From Whitmania pigra (lineage: Eukaryota > Annelida > Clitellata > Hirudinida > Haemopidae), in contig JAJTWR010000231.1 in assembly GCA_021613335.1 (NCBI GenBank), forward strand, positions 3,604,501 to 3,668,500: DNA of 64,000 bases, given 5' to 3'. Below, piece after piece: positions 12,015-22,598 of the stretch (positions are counted from its first letter, which is position 1; each line of letters starts with the position of its first letter). The notes below the pieces were generated by a model, which saw only the letters and a program-made list of their open reading frames with translations, was not told where the DNA came from and made no database searches. The translations under genes and the position numbers were made by a program.

Positions 12015-13499
12015 GAGTTGCTTTTCTTGTGTCAAATGGAAAAACACATGTTTCGACGTGGTGGGACAGAGATGGTGCAGCCATTGATCATGCCTGACAG
12101 TGGTTCAAAAGAGGATCCACTTTCAAATCTTTCAAGATCTCTGGACAAAGAGAATGAATGTGAGCTCTATGATGTTATTCATTCTGATGGAACATTCATT
12201 GAGATATTATCTTTATTATTATTTTTGTACAGATATTCTTTGCTTGATTAATTTGTGTAATTGTGTGGAATGCGAAGTTTGAGGCTAAATTCTCAAAGCC
12301 AAATTAATAACATAATTGTAATAATTTAATTTAATAATCTGTAAATATAAATTCCTAGAAAAACAAACATTTACTTGGTTTTCCATGTAATATTGTAAAC
12401 CTGGCAAGTTTATAAAAGTGTTCGGGTAATTCCTGTCGATGTTGTGAATTTATCTATCTTAAGGGTCTTGCTTCTCTTGGTAGAACATGAAAGATCATTT
12501 GATCGAAAAACCATAATTTTTGCTGTTATTTCATTCTCAGGTTGCTTGCCACACTATATAACCGATCAGACCACACCGACCCATTACCCGTACGCCAAAG
12601 ATCGACTGAAAGTCACCGTTGCAAATGCCGACAGAACAGCTTGCTCTTCGAGCTGCGAAAATCTCAGAGTTTCCAACAGAGAGAAGGACTCATTGTTTGA
12701 CAGTAAACTCTCCAAAGCCAACTCGGACAATCCCGTCTTTGGCTCTCAGAGTTCCAACTGCATGCCCCCCATCCCGCCAAGAGACTACCTCTGGCATGCC
12801 ACTTCTAAAACACCAAAAACAATCGAGATTCATCCTGTGCTTCAAGATGGAGAGAAGCTCAGCAACACCCACTACTGGCTTCTTCCAGGGAAGCAGCAGT
12901 ATGCAAAAGATGTGAATTGTGAGGCTAAGGAAGTGAAAAAGAAAGCAGAGAATTATGTCAACTTTAAGGAGGCTGCAGCCTGTGAGAAAGCCATCAGGAA
13001 CGCTGACCAATCAAAAAATTCTTCAGGTATTGTAAAGAATAAACTCCACTCAAAAGACACGAAAATGGGAAGATTGTTGTGCGACGGGAGGACGACGGTA
13101 GACGACGACGAACCGCTTTTGGATGCAGGATGCGACGACGAAGGTGCCTACGACAACATGACCATCCGGGCGATGCTCGATCCGGAGATTAAATTCAACA
13201 GCCACCTCTCTTTGCCCAGAAGCGGCGAACTCTTCGGAGAGAAGTGCACCTCCTTGGGAGAGGCGAAGGACATGATCGAAGTCGTTCATTCTGCAGTGGA
13301 AGGGGTGACCCTGGAAGAGTGCCAAACTGCTCTTTCTTTGCTCCAGTGGAATACTGATGCTGCCATAAAGTACCTGAAAGTCGAAAGCCTTTTCAGGTTG
13401 GCCTTGGCTTCCAGAAGTCGTTGCAAGCAGGTACTCGAACTGAACCACTGGGACTTGAACAAGGCAGCTTCGGACTTGTTGGACCTGTCTGCCATCTGA
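12015..13499 (+). CDS. TNK2-like: C-terminal exons of an ACK/TNK2-like non-receptor tyrosine kinase (partial)
   Basis: Two exons join in phase 1: 12015-12159 (donor T|GTGAGC) and 12541-13499. The second exon contains features specific to the ACK tail: a PPIPPRD proline motif, NTHYWLLPG (compare THYYLLP of ACK1), and a UBA domain at the end (VEGVTLEECQTALSLLQWN, AAIKYLKVESLFRLAL, CKQVLELNHWDLNKAASDLL). In the family the N-terminal SAM, kinase, SH3 and CRIB regions act downstream of CDC42 and growth factor receptors, and the UBA binds ubiquitin. None of those upstream domains is visible between AGGF1 and 12015. The gene may have a very large upstream intron (possibly containing AGGF1), or this is a truncated copy. 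The frame is intact through the UBA to the stop. AATAAA lies at 13855-13860. Confidence 0.85.
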
Positions 13500-15490
13500 A
13501 TATTAATTTCTCTAACTCTATCCTCGAAAGCGCACTGTGGTAATTTTTTGCTCGATCTGGGCAGTACGTGTGCAACTCAATGTTTCTGTTAAATTGATGC
13601 TTCTTTTGATGCCAATTTGAACTTTTGTTTTAAACCAGATATTTCCTCGTTTATCCACTTTTATTTGTTGAGATGACTGATTAATTCTGGCATTTTGTTC
13701 TTTAATTTTGATAATCTTTGGCAAACAAATTTCATTTGATTTAAAAGCCTTCAATTTTGGCCATTACTTTGTTGATCATCCATTATTTTGTTTGAGTGCT
13801 TCTTTAATTGTTCTCATCTGTGGTTTTATGATCTTCAATTTCAGCATACAGCAGAATAAACTTGTATATGCATCAGGAGATGCTGTTGTGGATACATAAT
13901 AACTGGTATTTATCATTTCTGTTGTGGCTTGCTTGCTCCTTTCAAACCTCTAGGCAGGCCTTGGCATATTGAAGTGAAATTATTTTTGTAAATTATATTT
14001 GTAGCAATAATCAGTCGACTTTGTGCTTTAAGGATGAACATAATCAATCCTACTTGATGTTCTTTGTGATTTTTGTCTACAATTTCCTCCTTAATCTCTT
14101 TTACTATGGCTGCCAGTGGTAATGGTGATGATGATATCTTTATTTTATTTTATTTGCTTCGATGTTATTTATATTGGACCTGTCGTCTGTGCATTTCCCT
14201 TTTGAATTGTTACCATGAAGCCAGTTGATAAACCAAGGTCTGATACCGACAATGACGTGTTTCTTTGGCTCGTCAATTGCGAATAGTTTGTGCCATTCGT
14301 TACCATGTTTTTTTAAACGTAGATTTTCTGGCTTGGTATATTTTTAGATGCCTTGTTGTGATCCAACTAACTTCAGTCGATGATTTATAAGAAGAGAATG
14401 AGGGCTTTCTTCAGTGCACCGAGAGCTATTCATGTAGCTCGAGCAAAGACTCATTCGCTTCATGAGTGTGGTCATAAGCACTCTCGGAAGTTGTTGACGT
14501 AATTAGCGACGAGGAGGTCCTTCTGAAATAAGATTAATCTATCAACGAGTGATTCAGCTCTGAGGTTGCGATTCCTGCTTCTTAAAAAGTCTGTTTTGGG
14601 GAAATTCTAAGTTCATCTATTTAAATGTGGTTCGATCATTTGCTATTTGCCACGAAATATTGACTCAATTCTTGCAAATGCTCGTTAAGGGGCCCGTCAG
14701 AGATAATAAAAGCGATCACATTAGTTTCAATAGCGAATCGCATGCATTTAGCAAAGCAAAGCCCTGTTTTTAAACAATTAAGAGCTTGTAGGAATTTGTT
14801 ACGATATCTATTTTTCGCGAAATGACGGTGAGCTTCTTATCCCGTTTTAAAACATCACCGTGTTTTATATGGCTTTATTTAATTAGAATAATAACGTAAT
14901 ATTAATTTATAGTGGTTTAAGGAAACTAATGATAAACCACTCCTACTTTTTTAAACAATATCCAAATTTCGATAGCTGCCCGAAGACAACTTGCACAAAG
15001 TGCATCGGACCTGTGAGAATCGCTGCTTTAATATGCTACAATATGCAATTAATTTAACATTACTTATAGAAATAGACTGCCGGAGCATTTTGAATTAAAT
15101 CAAAACTATTAAATAAAATTTATTAGCCCTATTCCTAATCCTAACCCTAAAACAAACTCAAACAATTTATAACTCCTAACCCTAGAGATTAAGTTATTAA
15201 AATCGTTCGATACATACTCTGCCACCGTGCGTGACGAATCATTAACCTTTTAATCATGATTATTCGCATACAACTAATGTGCTAATCATCTCCGTTGTTT
15301 ACAACTTGGGTATTACGAGTTCACAAGACAACGCGAGCTGAATATGTGCATTTTGAAATCATTTGCATAGCTAATTTCTCTTTATTTTATTCATGTATTG
15401 TTACTTTTGTTTAATAGTGTTTTTATTTAATACCATTGTTGAATATTGATATCCTTATGATATCACAGTGAAATTGCGAAATAATTAATA
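13500..15490. other. 3' UTR then intergenic DNA, no gene seen
   Basis: The first about 370 bp is probably the ACK-like 3' untranslated region ending near the AATAAA at 13855-13860. The rest is AT-rich and unremarkable apart from a short telomere-like patch at 15125-15185. Confidence 0.5.
15125..15185. repeat. Degenerate interstitial telomere-like patch
   Basis: CCTAATCCTAACCCTAAAAC is followed about 30 bp later by CTCCTAACCCTAGAG, which are degenerate CCCTAA units. It is too short and diverged to be a functional telomere and could be chance or a repaired break. Confidence 0.35.
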
Positions 15491-15503
15491 AGAAGTACAA
15501 CCA

Positions 15504-17105
15504 CTAGCTGAAACGAATTACCTCCCTGATGTCTTCCAGGAGGTCTGCTGGAATGACGGACTCGACTTTCTTGTGCTGGAGCTCCTCGCCTCTTATCCTC
15601 ATCCTGCAGTGGAACCTCGCTTTGACTTGGGACCTAGGCTCTGAAATAAAATATTTATTTTGTACAGGCTCATTATTTGTAGCGAACGACCTGAGGGCGT
15701 GGTTTGCCATGAGCTTCTTACGACGAAGGTCGAGGGGAAGCTCACCGCACTCCACCCGCAAAGACGAGGCACTTGTGCCCTTCATGGCACCGCAGCAGAT
15801 CTTCAGTGCCTGATACTGAAGACTGTCGTATGTGTCTCGAATCTGCTTGCACCCCAGGTCGATTACCTCAGATCCATAATCGAGAACAGAGCGGATGGTG
15901 GCCCTGTAGACTGTGAGCAGGGTGGATTTGCTCGCCCCCCACGAACTGCCCGAGATGGCTTTCATGGCATTGAGCCTCTTGTTGCATCTCGTCTTGACAG
16001 ACTCTGCGTGGGCCTTCCAATTTAGTCTTGCGTCCAGGACGATTCCTAAAAAGGTGGCTGTATTAGACAGGGGATCTTCTCCGCTCCGACCCTCAGTCTG
16101 ATGCCCGCATTCCTCGTCCGATTCTGGTATTCTGAAAAAAGGACTGCTTGTGATTTAGATGCGGAGATCTTAAAACCATTAGCAAATAGAAACATAGCCA
16201 TTTTGTCGAGCTGTTTCTGCATTTTCGATGTCAGTGCTTCTATGGACGTTCCGGACGTCCAAAGAGCAATGTCATCGGCATACATGGACAGCTCGACCCC
16301 GTTTGTCGGTTCCGGAACAGAGTTCATCATGATGATGAATAACAACGGGCTCAGGATGCTACCCTGTGGTGTGCCATTCTCTAGGGTGACCGGTTCAGAG
16401 AGGGAGGATCCAACCCTCACTTGGATAGTTCTATCCTGAAGGAAATTGTGGATCCACATCAAGGGTTTCCCCTTGATGCCCATCCTTGAGAATTGCTCGA
16501 TGATCCCCTCTCTCCAAACCATGTCGAATGCCTTCTCCATGTCGAGGAAAACTGCGAGAGTCTTCCTTTTCTTGGTTGAGGATGCGGCGATGTCCTGCGT
16601 CAGCCTGGCTATGTGATCCACACAGCCTCTGAAGCCCGCTTGGTACTGGTTCAACAGGTTACCGCTCTCTAAGAACCATCGGAGTCTCGTGGCAATCACC
16701 CTCTCCAGGAGTTTGCAGAGAGTGGAAGTCAAAGAGATAGGCCGATAGGAGGAAGGAAGAGCAGGAGGCTTCCCTTTCTTAGGGATTGGGACGACCGTGG
16801 CTCTCTTTCATAAGGAGGGAACCCTTCCTGAAAGCCAGGACTGGTTGAAGAGGGCCACGATCCCTTGGAGACTGGAGCTTGGGAGCCTTCTGATCATCTC
16901 GTAATGGATGCCGTCAGGTCCCGGAGAGGAGTTCCCGCATTTCCTTAGAGCATCTAGGACTTCGGAAATGCTGATGGGATCAGAGATGGGGGAGTCCTCT
17001 GGCACGAAGAGTGCCGGGGACAGCAGGAGAGCAGTCTTGGCTTGTGCGAAGGGCGGGGAGAGGTTCGCGTTGCTGCTGGCTTGCGCAAAGGATCGGGCGA
17101 GTTTT
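15504..17105 (-). pseudogene. 5'-truncated LINE reverse transcriptase (Jockey/CR1/I-like)
   Basis: Reading leftwards on the minus strand: a fragment near 17005 with CGNSSPGPDGIHYEMIRRLP (RT fingers); then 16732-16046 with TLCKLLERVIATRLRWFLE, QAGFRGCVDH, FLDMEKAFDMVW, GTPQGSILSPLLF and the catalytic YADD followed by KSQAVLF; then 15965-15504 with a thumb/C-terminal region (TIRSVLDYGSEV, YQALKICCGAMKGTS, LRVECGELPL). The three parts lie in different frames, with breaks near 16770 and 16040. No endonuclease domain precedes the RT, so the copy is 5' truncated near 17105, as usual for LINEs. It is a dead copy. Confidence 0.92.
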
Positions 17106-17252
17106 CTTTGGTGTTATATATCGATAATATTTGCATAAAGTGCATTTTGGTTGCGTAACTATGACAAATTTCAAGTTTTATTGGAAATAAATAAGGATGT
17201 CCTTAACGTTTTCAAACGGCCATAAAATGCTATTTTGCACATTTTATAAGAT

Positions 17253-17855
17253 TTGCTCGTTAAATTTCTTTCAAATTTTGCAAGATGTTTTGTTTACCAT
17301 AAAGAAATATTATATAAAAAATTGAGTAATATTGAACTTATATTTAACGAGTTATCAAAAAAATATGGGGTGTCCTTAAGGTTTCCGTCCGGACTGGCCA
17401 AAGATGATCTCATTAATTTGAGGCACAAAGGGTTGCTAAAGAGGGAGTTTCAGGTCAAGAGTTTGGCTAACCTTTGGTGCTCCATGATGATACCATACCC
17501 AGTTCTATCCAAAAGAGCCATGACATCCATCATTCTTTTTGTGACAACCTACCTCTGTGAAGCTGGATTTTCAACCCTGATAACAATCAAAACAAAATCG
17601 CAAAACAAACTTGATGCAAAGGATGACATTAGAGTGGCCCTGTCAAAATCAAAGCCCAGATTCCATCTACTTGTGATCAAGAAGCAGGAGCAATCTTCAC
17701 ATTTAAAATTTGATTTCAAAATACATTGTATGGTTCTTTTTTTACAGTAAATTATTGTTCATTACTTTTTTTCTTGAAAAATTTTGATGGGGGGGCCGTG
17801 GACCACATTTTGCCTTCTAGGGGAGCCATGGGCCCAAAAAGGTTAAGAACCCCTG
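17253..17855 (+). pseudogene. hAT-family transposase C-terminal remnant with terminal repeat
   Basis: An open frame at 17253-17750 includes LWCSMMIPYPVLSKRAMTSI and YLCEAGFSTLITIKTKSQNK followed by ALSKSKPRFHLLVIKKQ. This is the C-terminal hAT dimerisation region of the ZBED5/FAM200-like group. About 90 bp downstream the sequence GGTTAAGAACCCCTG (17841-17855) looks like the terminal inverted repeat of such elements. The N-terminal BED finger and catalytic core are missing, and no matching left terminus was found. Confidence 0.8.
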
Positions 17856-18049
17856 CATTAGAGGCTTTATAATGTTGAATATGAGATCACAAATAATATA
17901 AGTATGAATATCGACATATTACTTTCTGAGTACATCTCGTCTATTATAAAATACCGGAGTTTATTTGCACATACAAAATTTTCAACAGTGTTTGAACTTA
18001 CATTCTGAAGTTGAACATTTTCTTGTTATAATTCTAATGTGACTGATAT

Positions 18050-18097
18050 TGCCTCTGACGGGCGCTATATAATTGAAGTTACAATCACAATTACAAT
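18050..18097 (+). repeat. SINE 3' end fragment fused to the next SINE copy
   Basis: GGGCGCTATATAATTGAAG followed by ACAATCACAATTACAAT matches the tail of the SINE copies at 18101-18290 and 19491-19677 and abuts the head of the first one. This looks like a dimer or an insertion into the tail. Confidence 0.6.
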
Positions 18098-18100
18098 TTT

Positions 18101-18290
18101 GCGTGCACGTTAGCCGAATAGGTTACGTGCCTGCATACGGCGGTAATGGCAACCGTCGTAATGCGTCGTGTTCGAAACACAGCCTGCACTTACCTTGGGT
18201 AGGAGCGCTATATAAATGGTTTCAAGAAGCGCCTCTATATTCATATGGAGCTTTATAAATGAAGTTTCAATTGCAATTACAATTACAATA
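18101..18290 (+). repeat. tRNA-derived SINE, copy 1
   Basis: The head carries a pol III A-box-like TTAGCCGAATAGGTTACGTG and a B-box-like GTGTTCGAAACAC (18168-18180). The body has GGAGCGCTATATAAATGGTT and the tail is simple (CAATTACAATTACAAT). The 3' part shows GGAGCTTTATAAATGAAG, related to the duplicated GCGCTATATAAATG motif seen in copy 2. Confidence 0.85.
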
Positions 18291-18294
18291 CTAA

Positions 18295-18970
18295 ATGACG
18301 GAAGAGAGCCCTCACAATCAACAAAATGAGCCAGTTGAAATGGCTTGGCTGGACATGATAAAACAATCAAGCATGCTTCGTAGTCAATGTCTTCAATTTC
18401 ATCCTCACTATCTTCATAGATTTTACGGCCTCAAGCATTTTGTGGTAATGACTGCAATTGGATGGAACTTATATATTGAATATACTTGTGGTATATTCAC
18501 TCTACAGTTTATGTTGTGTAATCGTGGTGTAGACACGATGGAAGAAATTGCAGTCTTGGGGCGAACATTCCTTGTGTCGTGGCTTTGTTGGTTTGTTCTT
18601 TTAAAGATGAACTTTGGAAGAACCTCTGACACATCTTTGGAAAAATTCTCATTTGAATGTTTTGGGGAACATTCTTCAGAATGTCGCTGATGTTTATTTG
18701 GGGTCGGACTCTTCTGCCTATTTCCCTGTTCATATCTTTGATTTGAGTTATTTTAGTAATTAAGTTTATATTTATAGTTTGCAGTTTTTCTCTTATCTCA
18801 TTAAGTTACTTTCGACACATTCTTTTTGCTGAAATGTGCTTGCAACTTGCAATTTGGAGGTTTTAAACAGGTTTTAGATAGAAATTTTCTAATATTTAGA
18901 AATAAAAGGTAGCCCAATCAATTTTGTGGATATTTTTGGGGTCACGACGTCAGAAAGGTTGAGAATTGCT
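18295..18970. other. Unassigned repeat-like stretch ending in a hAT-type terminus
   Basis: Open frames exist on both strands (plus 18295-18690; minus 18733-18509) but neither shows a recognisable domain. The right end CAGAAAGGTTGAGAATTGCT (18951-18970) resembles a hAT terminal repeat, so this may be the eroded interior of a transposon. Confidence 0.35.
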
Positions 18971-19440
18971 GCATTATATGGAATCGATGCGCAAAGGTCG
19001 CCGTGAGTCTCATCGATAACCAAATAACATGTTTTTTTTATTATTTATTTATTTATTTATTTCAAAACAAACTGCAGGGTCATCTATGACCTCTTACGCA
19101 ATTATATGGTTTTAGGTGTTCGCGAGAACAGAGTGCAACGATAAGAAGGTTAAGTGATCACTTAATTAGGAGGTAATTATTGAGGTTAATGAGTGACAGG
19201 CAGGATTTGAAGCGAGAAAATGTTGAGGAATTAATAATGTCGGGGGGTAGAGAGTTCCAAGATTTGACGACTCGGTTGATGAAGACGTCGGATAGGTAGG
19301 GCTTTCATCGACAGTGACACCTGATCAGCGGGTATAGCCCATCCATGAGAACGTCAGGAGTTTGGGCCGAAACGTTCGATGAGGGGGCACTCCTCTTATA
19401 ATTCCCTGTCGGTTAGCTCCGCGGTAGGAGTTTCTAAGTT
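18971..19440. repeat. Dispersed repeat R, copy 2 with internal extra segment
   Basis: It matches 3679-3930 in two blocks: ATTATATGGAATCGATGCGC at the left, and GATAGGTAGGGCTTTCATCG through CCCTGTCGGTTAGCTCCGCG at the right. About 250 bp (19031-19280), starting with a TTTA-rich run, separates the blocks here and is absent from copy 1. Confidence 0.75.
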
Positions 19441-19490
19441 CCACGAACGTGTTGACATCTCCTGAAGTCGATAAAATATGTTCGTCATGT

Positions 19491-19677
19491 GGGCGTGCAG
19501 GTTAGCCGAATGGGTTACGTGCCTGCATATGGCGGTAATGACAACAGTCGTAATGTGTCGTGTTCGAAACCCAGCCTGCAATGCCGCCAGCGCCCTTGGG
19601 AAGGGGCGCTATATAAATGGTTACAAGAAGCGCCTTTGACGCAATGCATATGGCGCTATATAAATGAAGTTACAATG
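19491..19677 (+). repeat. tRNA-derived SINE, copy 2 (best preserved)
   Basis: It contains the A-box region GTTAGCCGAATGGGTTACGT, the B-box region GTGTTCGAAACCCAG (about 19559-19573), and two body copies of GGCGCTATATAAATG (about 19605 and 19652). The end is GAAGTTACAAT. It is colinear with copy 1 and copy 3. Confidence 0.88.
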
Positions 19678-20118
19678 ACCTGCACAATTTCTTCTTTTGC
19701 TGAAAGTCTTGCATCTCTTGCCAGTTCTCCAGGAACCTTCCGACGTCTCCTTATTTTCCGTCCACCTCAATCCCCAAGCTGTGCATTTTGTTTTGGTGTT
19801 TTCTATAGCAACTTGGCTCAAATCATCATGAAGCTTGACAAGTTCTTGCTCCAAAGATTCAATATCAATTGCTGTTTCCATTCATAGCAGGATCTTGTAA
19901 ACGTTCAATTTTTCCAAGAATGGCATTCTAAAAAAATATGAAGTTAAAATTTAATATGCCAATAACTATTCTGCATCACTTCTGGTTTATGCATCAGTTC
20001 AGTCCTCCGATAATTTGTCTGGCAGCCCTACTTTAGTTCATCCAGTTTTTCATGGATAACTTTAACAGCTTCTGATCGTGCGCTCCAACGTGTTTCCCGC
20101 TTTACAGTGATGGGCTCA
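19621..20118 (-). pseudogene. hAT (ZMYM1-like) transposase scraps
   Basis: The minus strand near 20118-20029 reads AEPITVKRETRWSARSEAVK then VIHEKLDELK and a stop. The phrase ETRWSAR is diagnostic of ZMYM1-type hAT transposases. A second minus-strand open segment at 19881-19621 (ESLEQELVKLHDDLSQVAIE) may belong to the same element. The start overlaps the SINE end. It is heavily decayed. Confidence 0.6.
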
Positions 20119-20362
20119 GCTTTTTTAAAGTTGTCCACTGTGGGTGGATAGTCACGACATATGATACATCAGTGTAGCTGCTGAAGTCATCTTGTGACCG
20201 ATTTATTACCCTTGTTCAGTTATTATAATGTTAACATTATTATAATATAATGTTGTATATAATACGAACATAAAAAACCTCATCTTATCGGAATTTGGGA
20301 GGTGACTCAGTGATGGCTATGGGTTGTCATTTCTTCTCGTGGTTCATCTGGAAGAGAAGCAG

Positions 20363-20570
20363 AACTCACAAAAATATGTTGAAACACTGTATACCAGTAT
20401 CTCTTTCCGTTGTTTGACAAATTTGGAGACTATTTAATCGTTTTTCAGCACGACAGTGCCCCGCTATGCACATCAGGACTGAAATAAACTTTTCTCCATA
20501 AGAGGATTTTGAAGGTTCCGAAGTGGCCAGCTCGCTCCCCAAACTTGAACTCTATTGAAAACATACTCAC
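20363..20570 (+). pseudogene. Tc1/mariner transposase fragment
   Basis: The plus strand reads NSQKYVETLY, then after a one-base frame change PLFDKFGDYLIVFQHDSAPL, and after a stop VPKWPARSPNLNSIENIL. The second catalytic aspartate region (QHDSAP) and the SPNLNSIEN block identify the C-terminal half of a Tc1/mariner DDE transposase. Stops and frameshifts make it dead. Confidence 0.85.
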
Positions 20571-20720
20571 ATGACCCATGTGCGCAATATTCTATGTGAG
20601 CAACAGTCTAAGTGCGCAACTGCCATGTCATCAACCGCCATGTGAACTATCGCCATTCGAGCAACAAACTGGTCACCAACTTTAGCACCTCCCTATAATC
20701 GATGCCCGCGTGCTACGTCG
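20571..20720. repeat. Degenerate short repeats around ATGTG(A/C)GCAAC
   Basis: Phrases such as CATGTGCGCAATATTCTATG, TGTGAGCAACAG, AAGTGCGCAACTGCCATG and ATTCGAGCAACA recur about every 20-25 bp. No function is apparent. Confidence 0.35.
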
Positions 20721-20890
20721 CCATCTATCGAGAACAAATAAATGTTTATGTTGCTCGGCGAGCCCAATCGATGAACCGCCGCAAATATTTGCACACACAA
20801 TTGATCACCTCAGCAAAATCTATATTGGCCCTCTCAGGGGCAATTAAAGTTGTGAAATTGTATGATACATATCTGTACACGATATATTAA

Positions 20891-22069
20891 CCATGGTTCA
20901 TACAGGAACTTGAAAACCAAAATTTAGGACTTTTTAGGACCTTCTACTCCATTTTTTAGAACAACAATAATAACAAAAATAACGGTATTTAGATTTTAAT
21001 TATTCATTATTCAAGTTAGAAGTATAATCTTGGATAGTAACACATGAAAGTTCATAATATCAATTTTTTTAAACAAAAAATCAACTCTTTAAGTCTTTCT
21101 CTAAAGAAGCAATTTCTACAGTTTTTGCTTCGCTATCTTTCCTCAGGCTGTTTGCCTGTACCAAGAAGTCATTGTTCCTGGTTTTTGCAGTTAATATCCA
21201 TTAATATTCGAAATTCTCTGTCCAACATATCCCTGTCATGTTTTAGAATCTTCAGCTTTTTCTTCAGCACGATCATGTCATCTTCATCTGTTTTTCGTTT
21301 TGAGGTTACAGCTGCCTGTCTCTCTCCCACATGTAATGCTTCCAAATAAAATTTAAGCCTTTGCCTTGATGCTTTAAAATGGCTTAGGACAGATTTATCG
21401 ATTTTGAAATTGCACCAATGTGCACCTCCAACAGTGTTGATATGCTCTCCAATCATCCTCCTTGCATTCACAAACCAAACTTTTATTTATGCAGAAATCT
21501 CTTTCAAGAGATGCCTGACTATGACTCAAAGTTAGCAAAACTTTTACTCCCTCCATATCAATGCATAATCATCACAACTGCTCCCTGAAAAAAAAATCAA
21601 ATATTTGCTCCCTTCTTTAAGAATTAAGAACTGTCAACAAATTGTTTTATTAACGTCCGTTACATAGCTAGATGATTAGGACGGTGCTCTCGTAGCGGGA
21701 TTCGAATCCGCGCTGCCATCGTGAGAGACTTAGCCTTAACCATTAGGCCATGCAGTCGTACGTTAAGAACTGTTCTGCATATTTACAAATATATAGTCAC
21801 ACTATTAAAACTTTAATATATCAACGAACGTTTTAGGAAACTCAATTGGGTGCGTTCCCGAGCAGCTAGAACAAAGGGACCGATAGAACAGAGGGACCGA
21901 TATCCCGCTAATTGCTATTTCGACAAAACTGTTACTAATAAAATCTCAGAACATTATTATTTTTTTGGATCTTTACCATTTTTAGGACTTCCCTCATTTT
22001 CAAGGACTTTTTAGTAATAAAAACCAAATTTCGGAAATTTAGGACTTTTTAGGACCTGTACAAACCATG
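20891..22069. mobile_element. DNA transposon remnant with terminal inverted repeats
   Basis: The left end CCATGGTTCATACAGG (20891-20906) and the right end, read on the minus strand, ACATGGTTTGTACAGG (22069-22054) form an imperfect inverted repeat. Just inside both ends is the phrase TTTAGGACTTTTTAGGACC (left at about 20921, right at about 22037). A minus-strand open frame at 21471-21169 (NARRMIGEHINTVGGAHWCN, FKIDKSVLSHFKASRQR, then a lysine-rich coiled coil) lies inside and resembles accessory proteins I associate with transposon-derived genes, but I cannot name the family. Flanks ATTAA and TTTAA may be remnants of a target duplication. A tRNA-like unit sits inside at 21686-21752. Confidence 0.5.
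21686..21752 (-). repeat. tRNA-like sequence (tRNA pseudogene or SINE head)
   Basis: On the minus strand the A-box TGGCCTAATGGTTAAGG (21750-21734) and the B-box GGATTCGAATCC (21709-21698) have tRNA spacing. The D-arm and T-arm can form, but the acceptor stem halves do not pair, so I do not call a functional tRNA gene. It differs from the other SINE family in this window. Confidence 0.5.
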
Positions 22070-22598
22070 TTTAACAGAATGTTAAAAAAGCTATTATAGC
22101 CATGCATTTAAAAGATCATCTTCGACAAATATTTATAGAGATTAGGAAGTTAGTGAATACTGAATCATTATTGAAAAAAGCAAGCTCGTCACTGAAGAGT
22201 TCTTCTCTTGGTTAATAATTTACAGGATAAAAATAAAGCGAATCACATTTAATTTCCTTAATTAATGTTAATGTATCAATCTTTTAAATAAATTATGAGA
22301 CATCAATCAATAATTCTCTTGAAATTGGTAAAAAGCTGAATACAGCATATCAACGTCATGCGAACATAAACTTCATGCAAAAAACTTTGAAATAAGGGAT
22401 TTGAAATCCAGGATTTGAAATGGCAAACATTCATAAATAAGTTTTAAAAACCATACAATTAATAACTAAGATTTAAAAATGTTCACTCAACCTAGACATA
22501 TAAATTAAAGACAGTAGCAGACTCAGAACTAATTGGTTAAGGTGTTTAATAACCATTTGCTTTTCATCTGATGTTTCCAAAGCAAATTTTAAGACATC
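22070..22598. other. Intergenic / 3' flank of the GT61 gene, no gene seen
   Basis: AT-rich sequence between the transposon remnant and the stop codon of the glycosyltransferase. It probably contains that gene's 3' UTR. No clear polyadenylation hexamer was identified. Confidence 0.45.

Noticed and set aside
12619..13575. Overlapping frames on both strands across the ACK-like exon
   Set aside because: Only the frame containing the UBA and THYWLLP motifs matches a known family; the others are shadows.
18101..18180. Functional tRNA gene in the SINE head
   Set aside because: The A and B boxes are present, but the sequence recurs with a shared non-tRNA body and tail, so it is a SINE.
20702..20890. 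62-aa open frame next to the Tc1 fragment
   Set aside because: It has no transposase or other domain motif and its composition matches the surrounding repeats.
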